A stretch of 64,000 nucleotides of DNA from Botryotinia globosa. Its lineage: Eukaryota > Ascomycota > Leotiomycetes > Helotiales > Sclerotiniaceae. Positions 37,868 to 50,400 of the stretch are shown here, piece by piece. Location: NCBI GenBank assembly GCA_014898425.1, contig RCSZ01000001.1, positions 2,046,001 to 2,110,000 on the forward strand, read 5' to 3'. Within the stretch, counting starts at the first letter, position 1. Each line of letters begins with the position of its first letter. A program made the translations under genes and the position numbers. The notes below the pieces were generated by a model. That model made no database searches and was not told where the DNA came from. It saw only the letters and a list, made by a program, of their open reading frames with translations.

Positions 37868-40800
37868 ATAAAGAATCGATTTAACATTAATTAAATGAAA
37901 ATCCAAAATCTTTTGAAATAATATTAAAACAATCTAATTTTTATTACAAAATTAAAACGAATTGTTTTTAAGATAATAATTAATTAATAGATTTTCTTTG
38001 ATCTATTTAATTTCTATTTAAAAGTTATTATTGGTGTAATAGTATTTAAGGTAATAGGCTTTTTGAATTTAATTTATATAAATGAATCTAATTTGTTTAG
38101 ATATATTAAATGAAATATAATAATTATTCCTTTTTAACCTTAGAAATTCTTAATTAATTGTTATAATAATGGGTAATATTTCTATTTGATATAATAATAA
38201 AAATTGTATTTGTTGTAATAATCAAGAATCTCCTCGAATTCCTATCACTCAATCTTTTTATATATTTCATTATTTCTTTTGAAAACTTAGCCTTGATTTC
38301 TATATAACTCGATAATATTGATAATATTTTAATCTAGTAATTTTAATAAGTAATAAAGCAATTGAAACAATAAATTGTGGAATATTAAAAAAATCTTGAA
38401 GTTAATTAAAAATTGTAATAAGCAAACCTATTTATAAACTTTGAGGATTTTATAAAAACTATTTTATTTGTTGTTATCCTTTTTTATTAAACAATTAGTT
38501 TTCATATTCTTTATATTAATTTATATCTTATTATCTTTTTTATAAAGAGAAGTATTGGTTTGGATTCTGTTAATACAATCTTTGTATTTTTAAATCGATT
38601 AGATTGTAAATATTTTGAGTTTAATTAAAATAAAATCAAATCTATTTATAATCTTATTAATTTTAAGGAACTTTTATTTTTTTTGATATGATAAACTCAA
38701 TAGAATTAATATGAACAATTCAATTCCGAGGTGTGGGTAATAGTTATAATTGACAAAAAACAGGGATATACTAATAGTTTCTAATATAGTATTATTCAAT
38801 ACAAATTCTATAAGTGGGAGTTAGTTGAACTAATTGTTTTAATAAAAGTTTATAAAGATACAAAGATATTGTTTTATTATAGTATTAATCCTTTCCATTT
38901 AGCTATTAGATTTGAAATGAAATAAGGAAGATTGTTTCAAAATAATTGATAAATACTCGAATAGATATTTCCAGAATTTAGAAACAAATTGAAAACTCTT
39001 ATTGAATATAATATTATCGAGAGTATTATGTAGGCAATATATCTTTTCAATAAATCAATTTGTGAATTCTTTTGTGAATAGTTCTATTATTGATATAAAA
39101 TATTATATTTTGATTAAATAATAGATAATTGTAATAATATATTGATATTTCTTTTTATAATATTTATTGATTAATAATGATATAATATAATTAATAAAGA
39201 TATTTAACTAGAGATAAAATAATATTGATAAAGATTTAAAGAATCCAGGTATAATGAAATAAAAGGCTTTAATATAAAAACAAAATTAATAAGTTTATAT
39301 AAATATTTTAATCTCTTTAGATATATTAAATTATCAATATGTATAAAAAACAAAATCAATAGTTTTGATATAATCTGAATATTTGATTGATTTGATTGAA
39401 TATATGTGATATATGATTTATATATGAAATTTAATAGAGGGGGGAATAAAAAGATGGTTATAATAGAAAATCTTATTATTAACTAATTTATAATCTTGTA
39501 AGGTTATTCGAAGGTTCTTTCAAATATCTAATAGCTAATGGTGGGCAGAGAGATTTCGAAGTATTGTATGTATGGTTATAATTAGTTCGAATGATTTGTA
39601 TATTTTGTTGATGAGATTATCAATCGGTTTATTAGTATTGAGGATAATTATATTTATTGGGGTTATAATTAGATTTAAATTGTTGCTCGCTTATCGAATA
39701 ATATCCTTGAATATAATGGTATTAAATATCTGTTTTGGGAGGATTGTTTGTAAGCAATTCTTAATTCGATTGTTATTAGAATCGGTGTGTGTTGAGCGAT
39801 TTTCAGCTTTGTGACTCAAAGTGTCGGGGTAAACAGTTTTGTGATTGAATCGATATATAATATAAAAATTGAATTCTAATAAGAATTCGGTTTATCTAAT
39901 TTGTTATTAATTCAGCATTTTTGTTAATATAAAATATTCGAGGTTTTTATAATTAATAATGATTTCGAATAATTTCTAAACATTATATAATTCTAGTTTC
40001 TATTTTTCTAATAATTTTATAATCACTAGGAGTTTTTTATTATAGATCTTATAATTACATTTAATAATATTATATTTTGATAAGAAATATATTATTGAAT
40101 ATAAATCTTCTTTATTATTATATTACAAAAAGATATTATCTATAATTTAATTGAAAATATCGATTTCGATTATTATATAACAATAATAATCAAATATGGT
40201 AAGGATTAGAGTAAAAAAGAAAGCGTTTTTTAGTATTATAAAAGTGTCTTTCTATTTAGAATCTCAGCTTTATATTCTTTTTTTTTTTAAAAAGCGATTA
40301 AAGGGTTTTATAATCTTAGAAAAATTGTAAATAAAACATCAATAAAAATTAGTAAATTCAAAAAAATATTGGAAGTTTTTGAATTTAATTAATGATTTTC
40401 AGTTGAGTATAATATCGATTTTCTCTAGATTTATTTTTATATCTTTTAAAATAATAATTAAATTAAAATATTTGGTTTTTTTTATTTCGAATTTGTATTT
40501 ATTGATATTGATTTATAGTTTGATATTAATTAATTGTTAGATAATCTTGTAGATATATTCTTTATAATTTGTAATGTTTTTAGAATAAATCAAAATATTA
40601 TTCAAGTATACTATATAAATTCTATCCAGAAGATTGAAAAGAATATGGTTGATATAATTCTGAAACAAGGTTGATGTATTGTAAAGTTTGAAAAATATTA
40701 CTAATAATTCGAATAAATTGAAATAAATAGTGAAAACAGTTTTTCATTTGTAGCTCTTTACAATTTATAACTTATTGAAAATAATAATAATATTAAGCTT

Positions 40801-41814
40801 AATATAGATTTTAATGTAATATAAAGTATTAAGGGTTTCTTTAATTAGTGATAGAAGATATCGGTTTTTGATAATAACATTGTTTAGGCCCTAATAGTTT
40901 TAATAGATTTGAATATCTCCTTTTGGTTTAGTGATTAGGAGGAATAAAATAGTTGATTAAGAGTGAGATTCCTAAATGAATTTCTTATTCAAATTGTTAT
41001 TAAGCTATTTACAAACAATTTAAAGCTCAACTAAAAATATTGGATGGTTTTTATTATATAATAATTCCTTGCCTAATATAACCTCGATCTTGTGATTTTA
41101 TAAATATTATAATAAAAGTTCGTTAGTAAAAAAGAATAGAAATCCTAAATATAGATTACAAAATTAAAGAAATAGCTTATTTTAGATCTCTAATATAAAA
41201 GGGATGGGTTGATTTGTTTTTTCTATAAATTTATTGATATTATTATCTATTAAATCTTGATACAATTGAATAGAATTCTCGATTATTATATAATATAGAT
41301 TGTAGGTTTTATTTAATTTGTTTTAGAATATTTTTGTAATATAAATATTATTGTTTTTATAGAATTGTATAAAACTATTAGTTATAAAAAACTTTATATT
41401 TTATATTTCGAAGCAAATATTTTATATAATATTGAATAATTCGTTTAAGGAATTTAATAGTAATAATAATAATGAGAATAAAGTGTTTTGGTTTTGTAAT
41501 AGTTTCTTATACTTTTTGGAATTAGTAATAAATTGAGCTAAAGCTAATTTCAAGAATAAATGATTAGAGATTATTTTAATTCGAATATTCATTTTATTAT
41601 TGATATAGTGAGTATAATAAAAGTTTTTGTTTTCATTATTTTTGAGATTGATAATATTAGGGTTTCTTTAGATATTCAAAGCCTCAATAGATTCAAGAAT
41701 TATTGATTAATTTTGGAATAACAAGAATTTAACTTCGAAGTTTTTATTAATAATGTTTTTTATAAAAACTAATCTCAAAACAAGCTTTTATAAAAATAGT
41801 TTAGAATCGATTAT

Positions 41815-41839
41815 AACTTTGTTATTTTTTAGCAAAGTT
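41815..41839. repeat. 25-bp hairpin motif, copy 2
   Basis: AACTTTGTTA and TAGCAAAGTT arms around five T; one C-to-T difference from copy 1. Confidence 0.8.
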
Positions 41840-43918
41840 ATTTTACAGCTATCAAATATATTAGGGATAATAATTATTATAATATTAATAAAACAATAAT
41901 ATTTCGAATAATATATAGATATAAATTTAAGTATTATTGTTAATTAATCGATAATAGAATTATAATATTGAAGTCAAAGAAGATCAAAAATTAATGGATT
42001 TATAATTGATAGAATAATAATATAAAACAAATTGATCTTTTAATAATTATTGATTTATATATTTAGAAGTATATATTGAGAGAGGATATTAAAGAGCTTT
42101 TTATTAGTTAAAAGTAGGTAATAAATATAGAAAAAAAATTGTATAGATATTTGGAATTTGGAGATGATTTTTTTATTAATAAAGTTATAATTTATAGTTT
42201 TATTATTTATAAAGCTAATAAGCGGAATAGTTATATTAGGTATAAGGAAAATTTTTGTTGAGATTTTAAAAGATTTGTTATTTATTATTCTAAGATATAA
42301 AGGATCCTTAGATATAATTGATCTTCTAATTTATAAAAATAAATTTCCTATAGAAAATCTTGATTTATAATTGTGAATCAAGATTAATTTTTTAATATAC
42401 TGGGCTGGGGAATAAAACTTTCACTTTCTTTTGAATAAACAGATTCTTTAATATATTCTTTTAGATTAAGTTTTTAAATAAAGTTAGAAAGAATTGATAA
42501 AGTATAATATAATAATATAATTAGAAAACAATTAATGAATAGGAAATGATTAATAAACAAGAAATAATTAATGAGCGGGAATAGACTTTGATATAAAGAA
42601 TTAACAACATTACGATAAGATTTAGAACTCTAATATTGATTGATTATAAAAAAGCAATTGATATAAAGGTTATATTCTATATTAATATTAATATTATATT
42701 TTGTATTATTAATTCATTTCTTATTACAATTATTTTTAATATAACCTGGTTTTTTATAATAAAGATAAAGATTAAGGTTAAGATATTATTCTCGAATATA
42801 ACAAAATAGAAAGCATTAATTTTATCAAGCAGTATTCAATTGTATAAAGTTATTAAATAACTCTAATGTAAGGGGGGGCTATGGTTGGGGCTGGCTTTCT
42901 ATCATAATACCTCGATTGATTACAACTGAAATTAATACTCTAACTCTTTTGTTGATTATCAAAATAAGTTTTTTCTTCTAAATCATTATAAATACCTTAT
43001 TATTAGATTGTTTATATATTAATATTAGCAATAAAGGGTTTATTAGAGTAATTAATTGAAATATTAATCAACTCTTATGAAATTTTAAACTTGAGGTTAG
43101 CAACTTGTTATTCAATAGTTTTCCTGTATTTGATAACAAACTATTTAAATTTAATAATAAAATTATCAAATAGAATCTTTCTCATTTTACACTTATTATA
43201 ATCTATAAAGATTTTTTATGAAAGATTAAGGATTTGATATTATTTGTTCAACTTATTCTAAATATTTATTATAGTACATTATTTAGGGGATTAAAGATTA
43301 AAGTTATATGGGTTATTTATAATTGTATCAAAGTATATTTGATTGTTTGTATAAATCAAGCTAAAAAGTAAATTGGTAAGGAATATAATCCATTGGAATT
43401 CTGATTTGTTTTTGTAATTTGTAGTTAAACAATAATTGATTATATTATAAAATATTATATATTGATTCTAACATTTTACAATGTTTTATTTATTATTACT
43501 AAACTTCTCAAAGGAAATAAGGTATTTTTAATAGAATGGGGCTTTTGGATTATTACAAATAGTAATCTTTAATATCTCAATTATATTTTACAATTTGATA
43601 ATCTGTAATTAAGCTTTATTAGCTTGAATATATACTACAATAGCTTATTCTTATAATAAAATTGTAATCATTTTAATCAAAGTAAATACAATTTAAGTAA
43701 CTACAAAATATATAATATTCGAATTATAAAATAAATCTATAAATGAGGAAATATCAATTTTGGTGGAATTAATGATATGGTTCAAAAAAAGGAATTGTGG
43801 GGGTAGACTAAATATAACTACTTAATCAGTTATCTTTAGAGTGCTTTTGTGATTACAAAATATCCTTATAAAATTCTCAATAATAAATCAATATAAATAT
43901 ATTTTAATATAATTAAAT

Positions 43919-43943
43919 AATTTTGTTAAAAAATAGCAAAATT
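43919..43943. repeat. 25-bp hairpin motif, copy 3
   Basis: AATTTTGTTA and TAGCAAAATT arms around five A, so inverted relative to copies 1 and 2, with further C-to-T/G-to-A changes. Confidence 0.7.
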
Positions 43944-44088
43944 ATTTATAATAAATCAATAATAGATTCAATTAATATAATCGAATTGTAATTTTGATGG
44001 AATCAGAACAATTAGAGTAATCGGAGTACAATTTGAATAAATATCTTTAAAATGAAATTATAATAACTTCTAAGTAGATGGTACAAAT

Positions 44089-44238
44089 TGTCAAGGTATG
44101 GGTAAAGATTTATATTGTACTATAAGGGTTCTAAGTATTATGAAAGGTTGAGGCTCTATTATAGGAAGTAGGGCACACTAAGGGCACGCTAAGGGTTCGT
44201 GCCTGAGGCACGAAGGCAACGTAGTTGGCGCCGTGACA
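44089..44238 (+). repeat. Right 150-bp LTR of the 6.6-kb element
   Basis: Begins TGTCAAGGTATGGG and ends GGCGCCGTGACA, preserving the TGTCA...TGACA ends. Its 3' (outer) half is much richer in G+C than the matching part of the left LTR. Confidence 0.88.
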
Positions 44239-44579
44239 CTTATTTTATTAAAATATTATTATTTTGAAATACTATTTTTAATCTTCAAAACTATATTTGT
44301 ATATAATCTAATAAAATTATAATAGTGATTTTTATATTAAAATAATAAGAAAAATCAATTTTATATAATGAATCTATAATAAAATAAAATAATAATTATA
44401 TAATTTAATAACAATATCTAATTTTTTTAGAAAAAGCTGAATTGTTATTATTCACATCAAAAACTAGAACTAAATAATGTCAAACCCTACTCCGTACAGT
44501 AATAAACCCTCGGGAGACCCCTGCCTCGAAATCAAGGCCAAAAATTATGTAATCACTGTGTGGTCTGAGGATGAGATAA

Positions 44580-44615
44580 GGTATTGGCAAAATGATTCAA
44601 ATGGGCCTCGATAGT
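44580..44615 (-). repeat. Right arm of 36-bp inverted repeat bracketing the AT-rich island
   Basis: Inverted partner of 34464-34499, about 10.1 kb away. Similarity stops abruptly on the inner side and is not clear on the outer side. It lies just outside the right end of the AT-rich sequence. Confidence 0.85.
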
Positions 44616-46919
44616 GACGATCGATACAGTGAACAATCAATCTAAAGCTTAAATAAATGAATAGCAGGGCTTTTGACATAAATTTACTAGTCATACCAAC
44701 TCATGCGATTTGACTTTTGCGTTTATCAACTACTGGTCCTTGCATCGTATCTTCCATTCTGATTTCTCGAACGTTGAGACCCAAGTCTAGTCAAGGAACA
44801 GCCTAGAGCCAGTATTCGTATTATATATCGTCCCACACCTGCGACTAGGCCATCCATGGAGCCTGCGAAGTTTCCACCAGACAGTCCTTCAGCTACCTCA
44901 CAAATCGATATTCATCATCGTTCTGAGATATACCCCCCGTGCTGATCCTCAATCTCTAGCTCTGAGTCGTACGATTAGTTGACGGCAGTGGCAACCTACG
45001 ATCTAACCAATCAACTACCATTTCATTTAAGAATATCCTCTGTATCAGCCAAAGTCATTCACCAAAAAGGGAAATGATAAATTTCTTTCAATCCCAACCC
45101 ACGCTCCAAAAGTCGTGGATCCTCTTTTCAATGACCACATTCAAGAGAAAGAAGATCTGCCCGTTCCCTTAGCTCCAAATCCAAAACTTCTCCCAACACT
45201 ACTTATCCCTCAATTCAGAACAAAATGCGGAATAGACGGCCATAGAAGCATAGGATACAAAATTCTAGACTTACAGCAGCAACTCTGATCGAGAGAAACT
45301 GTGGAAATTCCGTTGACCATAAATAAACGAGTACATTCAAGTGTTGGCCATCGGCTATCGTGTGGATAACTAGATGTGGTGATAGATAATTTCCTGGCAT
45401 AATTGGGGATACGGGACTCTTTTTTTGAGGACTGGTATGATCGTATTATGAGCCTCACTCAAGAACAATGTAACATTATTCATGAAGACCTCTAGCCTGG
45501 CAAGTAAGAATGCTCTAGATCTATCCTTTGACATTTCCATTCACCCCCTTCATTAACCAGAATACTTTCGTTTGGATTTCTCGAGTTGCAACGAAAGCCT
45601 CCGAGTCAAGTAAGATGCAATATCGCCAAACAATGACGCTTAACCTGTAACAAGCGAGAAGTCTTTGTGCTTGATTAGGAATATTTTCATCTTTCATCCA
45701 TCGCTGTTGACGTACGTACTATGCTTGCTGAGTTGTGTTGCATTTGTTTCTTTGCGAACTCCTAATCAGTCTCATTTGTCCTTAGTTCCTTCAAGGGGCG
45801 TAGCGGTTATTACTTGTACACATAAGCTGAAGGGATCGATTCAGTTTGGGTGTAGTATTATGGGTTGTTGGGTTGAGTTGATTGTATATGAGGGATGTAC
45901 TCGAAGCGTCTAAGTAACGTGCATAGTTGACATAGCTTACCTATAATTTTAATACCAAGCGTCCGTTCAACGGCCCAAGTGAACACTAGATGGCAATTTT
46001 CATAATAGCACAAATGAGCAATAGTGTTTGGATGCAGTGTAAGAAGAATATTACGAAAATTGCGAAATTCTTGTAGGTTTCTTCCAAATTCCCTTGGTTT
46101 AAATCCACAACTTATGTTGGCTCACTCCATGGTGACCAAGGAATGGTGCAACTTGCCCATCTCGACTTTTCCATTGAGAATCGCGTGGTCTTTCTGCTGA
46201 ACATGTACAACGGGCAGTGAGAAGACTCATGGCGAAACAACCACAACACGCTGTGCAGTTTGAATAATCTGATGATTTGCTTGAGAAATAAGAAAAATGC
46301 TCGGAAGTAGAGCATATATACGGATAAGTACTAACTTCAAGAGAACAAGTATAGGGAATAGAACATTCGAACGCAACGCAAACCATTCACACACAGTAGT
46401 GTTCGCTGGAACTGAACAGAATATGCTGATGTAGAGTATCTTTTCAATGAACAGTGGAACAAAAGGAGGGAAAGATATCTTGGAACTACCTAGATCACAA
46501 TGACACGCTGCAGAGTATAATAAGTGATTTCAGTACTTTTCCGACAAGCCCTTTGGGAAGCAATGGGAGTGAGGAGTGAACTCAATCCTAGATAAGAATC
46601 AATCATTCCGAATCAAGTGGAACGTATCAATCCATTTGAGAGATACAATCGAGTTGAAACAATCCACAATAGCAATCAATACATCCATCTATCAAGTCAA
46701 AGGGTGCAAATTGATGTTGTTAATAATTATTGCTGAGACTGAGTTGAAATACTGACGCAATCTAGCCCATGTGCTTATGTAACCCCCCCCCCAACCTATC
46801 GTAGAGCTGGTGAGCTCACCCCTGCAATATTCAATGTCGGCGCATCATCAATTATTTTCTTACTTTCGTCTGAACATCTTCATCCACAAACATTTTATTA
46901 TGTATTGCGGAGGAAAAAG
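44616..46919. other. Intergenic stretch right of the transposon island
   Basis: Normal base composition returns here. No gene recognised; the open frames are short and featureless. The last ~150 bp should be promoter and leader of the SDHAF1 gene. A run of ten C occurs at about 46782-46791. Confidence 0.5.
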
Positions 46920-47266
46920 ATGGCAAGGTTATCAGGACTTCAAAGAGATGTTCTCGCGCTTTATAGAAAGTGCTTGAGAGAGAGTAGAAAGAAGCCGGCT
47001 GTAAGTAGATTTCCTATAAGAATTTAAAGACAAGTTGTTAATCAGATGAAGGAGGCAAGGAAGCATTTTGAAGCATATGCGAGGTACGTTGTTTGTTCAT
47101 GCCTTCCTTGTGCGAATCTTGCTAATTCTCTGTTACTTCCAGACTGGAGTTCAACAAGAATATAACTTTAGACAAGAAGGATTTCAATACGATTGAGTAC
47201 CTTCTGCGAAAAGGGCAGCGACAGGTTGACATGTATTCTTCGCCTGGTATCAAAGATATTCGATGA
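46920..47266 (+). CDS. SDHAF1: Succinate dehydrogenase assembly factor 1 (LYR-motif protein, Sdh6)
   Basis: Mitochondrial matrix chaperone of the LYR family that helps iron-sulfur maturation of the SDHB subunit of complex II. Three exons, 46920-47000, 47046-47083 and 47143-47266, give 80 residues, the usual size. The N-terminus LSGLQRDVLALYRKCLRE carries the LYR-type tripeptide (LYR at residues 14-16). Exon 2 reads MKEARKHFEAYAR, and the C-terminal half has TIEYLLRKGQRQVDMYSSPG, a strong family signature, ending KDIR. The first intron is 45 bp and the second 59 bp. The basic amphipathic start is compatible with mitochondrial import without a cleaved presequence. The next gene starts only 188 bp downstream on the same strand. 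Confidence 0.95.
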
Positions 47267-47454
47267 GAAAAACGATATGGACAATGAGGATGTCTTGTTT
47301 TTGGATGCCAGCAGATCGGGGACCAAACTTTGGCTGGAAAGGGCAGGCGCATTGCATATCGATGAGATTCTTTAATTCCTCAGTTCCATCCATCTCGAAA
47401 ACCTCACATTTCCTAAAATATGCATTCTTCACGAATTTATCCTTATAGCCGATA

Positions 47455-50400
47455 ATGGTCAATTTCAAAATAAATTGGAAGGGCTGTCCTCATCGAACGT
47501 TCCCACGAATAGATAATACCTCGAAACGCCCTCGACCCAATTCCACACCATGTGCTTCACACGCCAATAGAGGCACTTGTGAAATACACAATTGTAGGGC
47601 GCTAGAGCAGGCTCGAAGAAAAGAAAGAGTTGGGTCTCGTAATCGAAGATCGAAAAGTTCAAAGACTTCTATTGTTATTCGCTCCCAGCGACGTGCTTCG
47701 AAACAAGTTAGACAAATAGTTTTTGGGTGGGAATCGTCAAGTGCAAAAATTGCTAGGCAGGATCAGGAGAGTGTTACTGTGCTTCCACTTGTCGAAGGTG
47801 CCATTGAATCAAGTCCAACTTATGATCCTGATAGAACTACCGGCGAAACTCGTATCCATTCTGTAGACGGCGCTGGTTGTTCAACTTTCAATAAAATCAA
47901 AGGCCCCATTGCGAACAAGAGTAGTATATCTCAAACTGGAACTCGAATTAACTCCACACAGTCAATTTGTCTTGATCAAATCCGACGGTATCAAGTCAAT
48001 CCTGGAAATTCCACACCACGAGATAGTTGTACTTATTATCCCAGGAGCTTGTATAAGAAGTATAATCCATCCACACGTACTGGTTTTGCCTCTCCAGCTA
48101 AAAGCAAAGCTTTCTTGGCTGCATCTACACTCGCGAGTCTTTACGAAGAACAAGCTACCAACCATCAGAACGTTATCCAGTCATCAGGAGTATCTATATT
48201 AGGCGATCCTTCCAAGAAAGATATTTCGAGAAACAACACAGCATTAATTGGAGGATCTAGGCTTGCCACCCTCGCTCAAGAAAAATCTTTCTCTTCATCT
48301 GTTCATTCTATTGTGCAGAGTATTGCTTCGGATCCTTCTTCTCGTAGTCCCAGTCAAAGGCGAGCGTTGAAACGCTTCACTCGCGATCTTGAATTGTATC
48401 TTCAAATCGCTAAGCAGGTCCCTAAACAAACGCCCATTTCATCTGCCCCCTCAAATAGCCTTTCCACGCAAACTATACAGACTATCCAAGAATTTAAACC
48501 TTATCACGCCGAATTCCAAGCTGCTGGATTGGCGGTGACATCATCGGAACAACGAAACCAGCCAGCTCGAGGCTTTCAATCATACGGGCGCAGAAGAACT
48601 GTCCCGGAAGTCCAGCCGTTGCTCTCTGGTTACAGAAGCACGGTGCTTGCCGACTTTGAAATCAAACGGGGAAGCCCTTTTCTTGATATCGAGGAGACAC
48701 TACGAGACAGTCTACCAGCAAACGAAATGAGACTAAAGGGTTCAAATGTATTGATCAAGAAATCAATACCTGATCGTGCGAAACCAAAAAAAGAGTTGTC
48801 GACCATGAGTGTTGCGTCAGAGGAAACCATCATTGAGGGCACACAGTCATATGAGCAGGAGGGTCCAGCCAACCAAATTGAGTCTCAACCATGTTGCGAT
48901 TTGGCACCCCCTCAAGCATCGTCACCTGCAAAGTTATGTCGCCCGGACCCTGCTATCTCGCCTCAACACGGGACTCCTCCTGTCAAAAAGTCATTACCCT
49001 GGCTTCGTAAGCCCCCGATCACAGCTGATCCTGCTTCAGAGTCCGACACTACCATAAGAGACAGCAGATTGAGCAAGTTGGCCGGAGACGCTGCTGCATC
49101 ACCTCCGTACTCAGAGTTTACGAGTCAGCCAGACTCACAATCTTCTTCTATAGTATTGCATCTTGATACTCCACCAGAGCACAAACGTTATGTTCCAGAT
49201 CAGATTCCCAGAGCCTCTACTAGTACCACATCCTCTGTACCCCCCATACCACCGAATACGACTCCCTATGTGCAGTCGTTTGCCGGTCCCGGCGAAGGTG
49301 ATAATATCGGGGTGGCAGATTTTGCCAACCCAGAACAACTTGCCGGCCAAAGTCGTTATATGCTTACCAATGGACAAACTATAGCACAAAAAGATATACC
49401 TCTGCTAAAAAACCATGCCACTCAAACAAGTGCTGCTCCATCATTCATTACCCGAGCTCCACATTTCACCACTCAAATTCCTGTTACTGTTCAAAGTCAG
49501 CAACGTCGAGGTCTTATTCTCAAATCGTCTCTGATCAACGAAACGCAAATACGACAGTCACCCCAAGTAGCAAAAACTGCCGGCACTGATCCTGCACCTT
49601 CACATCAAATTTTGCGCGCTGCTTCTACTTTGGCATCCCCTCATGTTCCTTCATCCCCACTTCATTGTACCCAGTGTAATGTAGTATTGAATGCAAACTC
49701 AGACTCAAAACTACTCACAAATATTGGATCTGCGCCGGGGCCATCCCTCGAGTTTGGTGCGAATTCGAAGAGGAAGAATATGCGAACATGTGAGAGTCCC
49801 GAGACAACACATCGTGGAGGGTGCAATCTATCTGTGAGGAATCCAGATAAGGACATTAAAACGACTGCACGGCAGCACGTAGAACGAGACATCCCTTTAC
49901 ATGAATTTGACGATACGAGAACCATTGGTATTGGTTCTAAGGGGAAGCAAAAAGAACCAGATGTATCGGCGGATGAAGGATACTTTGCTCGCCAATCGAA
50001 TGTTCGTAAGAGTGGAGGAAAACTGGCATCTGTCTCAGAACGAATGCCAACGCCACTTCCTGATCCGAATAAAAGAAAGTCGACAGCAGATCAAGTACCG
50101 CCATCACAATTAAGCGCTACCTCTATACCAATGCCCATTCAAGCTGGTCAGTCAGGTCAATCAACAAGGCCTGGCTACGTACAAGGTCAAGTACTTTCTT
50201 ATGCAAGGTTACCTGACATTCCTGTATTGTTGGAAATCAGTCCCAAGCTATCAGTGTCTGAATCTGTAGGGGATTTACAAAATCAACTCTCCTTGTTAGA
50301 AAAACAAACCAAGCAGGAAAAAGATACAAAGAAATTGTTCAAGGGACTGAGGGTCGCTACTGCAGCTGCTTGTGAAGAGGGAGTCGATAAGTTTATTGAA

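Larger units (their letters stand above)
37643..44238. mobile_element. Degenerate LTR retrotransposon, 6.6 kb, TSD CTTAT
   Basis: Two direct 150-bp LTRs (37643-37792 and 44089-44238) bound a 6.3-kb AT-rich interior. The whole is flanked by perfect CTTAT duplications (37638-37642 and 44239-44243), so the element ends are secure. Size and 5-bp duplication fit a Gypsy or Copia element, but no gag, protease, reverse transcriptase or integrase motif survives in any frame that I can see, so the superfamily cannot be assigned. The loss fits RIP. Three 25-bp hairpin motifs lie inside (37843, 41815 and 43919). Confidence 0.88.
34500..44460. mobile_element. Gene-free AT-rich transposon island, probably RIP-mutated
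   Basis: About 10 kb of very AT-rich DNA with stops in all frames and no recognisable protein domain; the longest open frame (39572-39814) is only 80 codons. It contains the elements listed separately: three solo LTRs, a MITE, a palindrome and one LTR element with paired ends. Copies of the same repeat differ mainly by C/T and G/A transitions, as expected of RIP in an ascomycete. The boundaries are sharp against normal-composition DNA on both sides. Unlisted parts (for example 35946-36714 and 36998-37637) are AT-rich and probably older transposon debris. Confidence 0.85.

Noticed and set aside
39572..39814. 80-codon open frame inside the dead LTR element
   Set aside because: Hydrophobic Ile/Leu-rich translation expected of AT-rich DNA; no reverse transcriptase, integrase or other motif.
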